From SCQX01 sp035720945 (GTDB lineage Bacteria; Pseudomonadota; Gammaproteobacteria; Burkholderiales; Burkholderiaceae_B), in contig DASTNK010000020.1 in NCBI GenBank assembly GCA_035720945.1, positions 1 through 6,340 of the forward strand: a stretch of DNA of 6,340 nt, given 5' to 3'. Position numbers and translations under genes: made by a program. The notes below the pieces were generated by a model, which worked only from the letters and a program-made list of their open reading frames with translations, was not told the origin of the DNA and made no database searches. Shown piece by piece: positions 4,233 through 6,340 of this stretch (its first letter is position 1; each line of letters starts with the position of its first letter).

Positions 4233-6065
4233 TCAGGAGCCGCTGGCCTGTTTCTCTTCCAGGCTTTCCCAGCGGGCGAACAAGGCGTCCAGCTTTGTCT
4301 CGAGTTCACGCAATTGAGCGTTGATCTTGCCGACTTCATCCGGCGCGTCCCGGTACAGGTTGGCGTCGGTAAGCCTGGCGGTGAGGGCGGCTTGCTGTGA
4401 TTCGAGGTCGGCGATGACATCGGGCAGGCCGTCGAGTTCGCGTTGCTCCCAGGCGGTGATCTTCCCGACTCTGATCTGTCGTCCGCTGACGGACGGTGGC
4501 GTTTCGGGCTTCGTCGACAGGCCCCGCTTTGTGGAGCGTTGGGCCGACGGCGCGGGCTCTATGACAGAAGAGGCCCGCTGAGCCAGCCAATCGTCGTACC
4601 CACCCACGTATTCCCCCCAATGACCGTCGCCCTCGGCCGCCAGGGTCTGGGTAACGACATTGTCCAGAAACGCGCGGTCATGGCTGACCAGCAGAACAGT
4701 GCCGGTGTAGTCCTGCAACAGCTCTTCCAGCAACTCAAGCGTTTCGATGTCGAGGTCGTTGGTGGGTTCGTCCATGACCAGCAGGTTCGTGGGGCGGGCG
4801 AACAGGCGGGCCAGCACCAGTCGCGCGCGTTCGCCGCCGGACAGGCTGCTGACCGGTGACCGGGCGCGGGCCGCTGGAAACAGGAAGTCCTCGAGGTAGC
4901 TCATCACGTGCCTGCGCTGGTTGCCGATTTCCACCCATTCGCTGCCGGGGTTGATCGTGTCGGCCAGTGTGGCGTTCTCGTCCAGGCCGGATCGCATCTG
5001 ATCGAAATAGCCAACCGCCAGATTCGTGCCGAGGCGGGCCCGCCCTGATTGGGGGGCCAGTTCACCCAGGATGAGTTTAATCAGGGTGGTCTTGCCCGCG
5101 CCGTTGGCCCCGATGATGCCGATGCGGTCACCTCGCATGATGGTGGCGCTGAGATGGCTCACGATAGGCCGCTCGTCGTAGGCATACGTGACGTCGTCGA
5201 GTTCGGCGACGAGACGTCCCGATCGTTTGCCTTCATCGATGGACAGTTTGACGTTGCCCTGCCGTTCTCGACGCTCGATGCGGTCACGCCGCAATTGTTC
5301 GAGTCGCCGCACGCGGCCTTCATTGCGTGTGCGGCGAGCCTCGACCCCCTTGCGTATCCAGACCTCTTCCTGCGCAAGGGTCTTGTCGAACTTCTGATTC
5401 TGTGCTTGTTCGGCCACGAGCCATTCGATCTTCCGGGCGTGCCAGGCTGAATAGTCACCGGGGAAACTGAACAGCCGCCCGCGATCGAGCTCGACGATGC
5501 GTGTGGCGACCGCATCGAGAAAACGACGGTCGTGCGTGACGATGACCGCGCCGCACCGGGCGGTTGCCAGCAGATTCTCCAACCAGGAGATTCCAGTGAA
5601 GTCGAGATGGTTGGTGGGTTCGTCCAACAGCAACAGATCAGGCTCGCTGGCCAGGGCCCGCGCCAGCGCGACACGTTTGCGAAGACCTCCGGAGAGAGAG
5701 GCGATCAGCGCATTCGCGTCCAGCCCCAGCTGATCCGCCAGCATCCTTGCCCGCGCGGGCCGTTGCCAATCTTCGTGATGGCTGGAACCTCCACACAGCG
5801 CATCATGGATGGTCGACGTGTCGTCGAGGTCGGGTTCTTGCTCGACCGTCGCGGTTTTCAGCCCACCCAGTCGCATGATTTCTCCGTCGTCGGGGACGAC
5901 ACGACCGTCAAGCATCTTGAGCAGGGATGACTTGCCGGCGCCGTTGCGGCCAATGAGGCCGATACGCTCGCCGGGGCCTATTGCGAGATCGGCGTGGTCC
6001 AGCAGTGGATGATGGCCATAGGCCAGCTGCACGTCGGTGAGGGTGATAAGAGTTGTCGCGGGCAT
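4233..6065 (-). CDS. uup: ABC-F ATPase Uup
   Basis: This cytosolic, non-transporter ABC-F protein of 610 residues contains two nucleotide-binding domains. NBD1 has Walker A GRNGAGKSS (39-47), signature LSGGLRKR (124-131), Walker B with E149 in LLLLDEP and H178 in THDR. An arginine- and glutamate-rich interdomain linker follows, about 215-285, with coiled-coil character. NBD2 has GANGAGKTT (319-327), LSGGERAR (408-415), E433 in LLVMDEPTNDLD and H462 in SHDR. VGGYDDWL (487-494) and a C-terminal coiled coil (about 535-605) are Uup hallmarks; the E. coli protein is about 635 residues. E. coli Uup is linked to ribosome function, DNA binding and control of precise transposon excision. The ATG at 6065 gives a typical N-terminus. 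Upstream extension would cross the rnpB promoter and gene and is rejected. No Shine-Dalgarno site is visible before this ATG. Confidence 0.95.
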   Translation of the reverse strand: MPATTLITLTDVQLAYGHHPLLDHADLAIGPGERIGLIGRNGAGKSSLLKMLDGRVVPDDGEIMRLGGLKTATVEQEPDLDDTSTIHDALCGGSSHHEDWQRPARARMLADQLGLDANALIASLSGGLRKRVALARALASEPDLLLLDEPTNHLDFTGISWLENLLATARCGAVIVTHDRRFLDAVATRIVELDRGRLFSFPGDYSAWHARKIEWLVAEQAQNQKFDKTLAQEEVWIRKGVEARRTRNEGRVRRLEQLRRDRIERRERQGNVKLSIDEGKRSGRLVAELDDVTYAYDERPIVSHLSATIMRGDRIGIIGANGAGKTTLIKLILGELAPQSGRARLGTNLAVGYFDQMRSGLDENATLADTINPGSEWVEIGNQRRHVMSYLEDFLFPAARARSPVSSLSGGERARLVLARLFARPTNLLVMDEPTNDLDIETLELLEELLQDYTGTVLLVSHDRAFLDNVVTQTLAAEGDGHWGEYVGGYDDWLAQRASSVIEPAPSAQRSTKRGLSTKPETPPSVSGRQIRVGKITAWEQRELDGLPDVIADLESQQAALTARLTDANLYRDAPDEVGKINAQLRELETKLDALFARWESLEEKQASGS

Positions 6066-6166
6066 GGAGAAACGAAAATCGGAAGCGGAAATTGATACGG
6101 GAGCTATTGTCGCAGGTACACGCCCCCGTATGCCAGCCGCTCCGCGATTCGATACAATGCTAGCTT
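6066..6166. other. Divergent promoter region between uup and rnpB
   Basis: About 100 non-coding bases separate the uup start from the RNase P RNA. The rnpB promoter is clear. On the minus strand a TATCAA with a poor TGTACC 17 bases upstream is the best I can find for uup, and I do not rely on it. Confidence 0.6.
6130..6158 (+). promoter_or_regulatory. rnpB promoter
   Basis: ATGCCA (6130-6135) and TACAAT (6153-6158) match the -35 and -10 consensus at 4 of 6 and 5 of 6 positions, with the ideal 17-base spacer. The -10 box ends about eight bases before the predicted RNA 5' end, as expected for a transcript starting at or near the mature end. Confidence 0.75.
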
Positions 6167-6340
6167 GAGGCGGGCCGGGCAATCGCGGTGCATGCGTGTA
6201 TCGAGGAAGGTCCGGACTCCACAGAGCGCGATAGCGGCTAACGGCCGTCCGGCGTTGTGGCGCATTGCGTCGCCACCAAGCCGAGGAACAGGGCCACAGA
6301 GACGAGTCTGCGGCGCGGGCGTGCGACAGCACGCACAGGC
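6167..6340 (+). ncRNA. rnpB: RNase P RNA, class A, 5' part (runs off window)
   Basis: This is the catalytic RNA of ribonuclease P, which removes 5' leaders from pre-tRNAs. The 5' strand GAGGCGGGCCGGGC starts near 6167. The conserved core region I, GAGGAAGGTCCGGACTCC (about 6203-6220), is diagnostic. It is followed by the betaproteobacterial TAGCGGCTAACGGCCGTCC helix. The stretch GGAACAGGGCCACAGAGACGAGTC (about 6284-6307) closely matches the Ralstonia/Alcaligenes eutrophus RNA as I remember it. A hairpin with arms GCGTGC (6319-6324) and GCACGC (6329-6334) lies where helix P12 is expected. The window holds roughly the first 174 bases of an RNA usually 350-400 long. The 3' half, including the second P4 strand, is missing only because the window stops. 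Base 6209 is G where A is nearly always found. Confidence 0.95.

Noticed and set aside
3428..4420. 330-residue minus-strand open frame across pyrC and the uup end
   Set aside because: It is antisense to pyrC and out of frame with uup, with no recognisable domain.
6066..6332. 89-residue N-terminal extension of Uup
   Set aside because: It would be encoded by the antisense of the rnpB promoter and RNase P RNA, and has no Uup similarity; the ATG at 6065 gives the expected N-terminus.

Overview
The window looks like ordinary chromosome of a GC-rich betaproteobacterium, most likely order Burkholderiales and close to the Alcaligenaceae (Bordetella/Achromobacter/Pusillimonas type). This rests on the 5S rRNA 3' end, the RNase P RNA 5' half, and the flavour of the proteins (short SWIB protein, PyrC, Uup, M20D hydrolase). 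Genus is inference; no database was consulted. No mobile element, phage gene, CRISPR array, tRNA or toxin-antitoxin module is visible.

Layout, left to right. (1) Positions 1-81 are the 3' part of a 5S rRNA, the end of an rRNA operon, closed by a GC-rich terminator hairpin at 98-128. A non-coding stretch follows that holds two near-identical hairpin repeats, a promoter-like -10 box and a leader hairpin. (2) A small membrane protein (375-740, +) is followed by a bidirectional terminator (767-790) shared with a convergent SWIB-domain protein (834-1106, -). (3) Upstream of that lies a HIT-family hydrolase (1261-1683, -). (4) After a 221-bp divergent intergenic region with two inverted repeats, an M20D amidohydrolase (1905-3101, +) and dihydroorotase pyrC (3104-4174, +) run with only 2 bases between them, so they are almost certainly one transcript. 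(5) pyrC meets the convergent uup gene (4233-6065, -), an ABC-F ATPase. (6) uup is divergent from rnpB, the RNase P RNA (about 6167 onward, +), which runs off the window end and has a good promoter at 6130-6158.

Functionally this is a housekeeping neighbourhood. rRNA, RNase P RNA and Uup concern translation and RNA maturation, PyrC makes dihydroorotate for pyrimidines, and HIT and M20D are small-molecule hydrolases. The SWIB protein and the membrane protein have no assigned role that can be read here.

I found no convincing undescribed system. The best leads are small: the paired 17-bp hairpin repeat after the rRNA operon, the operator-like inverted repeats before the M20D-pyrC unit, and an unusual base in the conserved core of the RNase P RNA.
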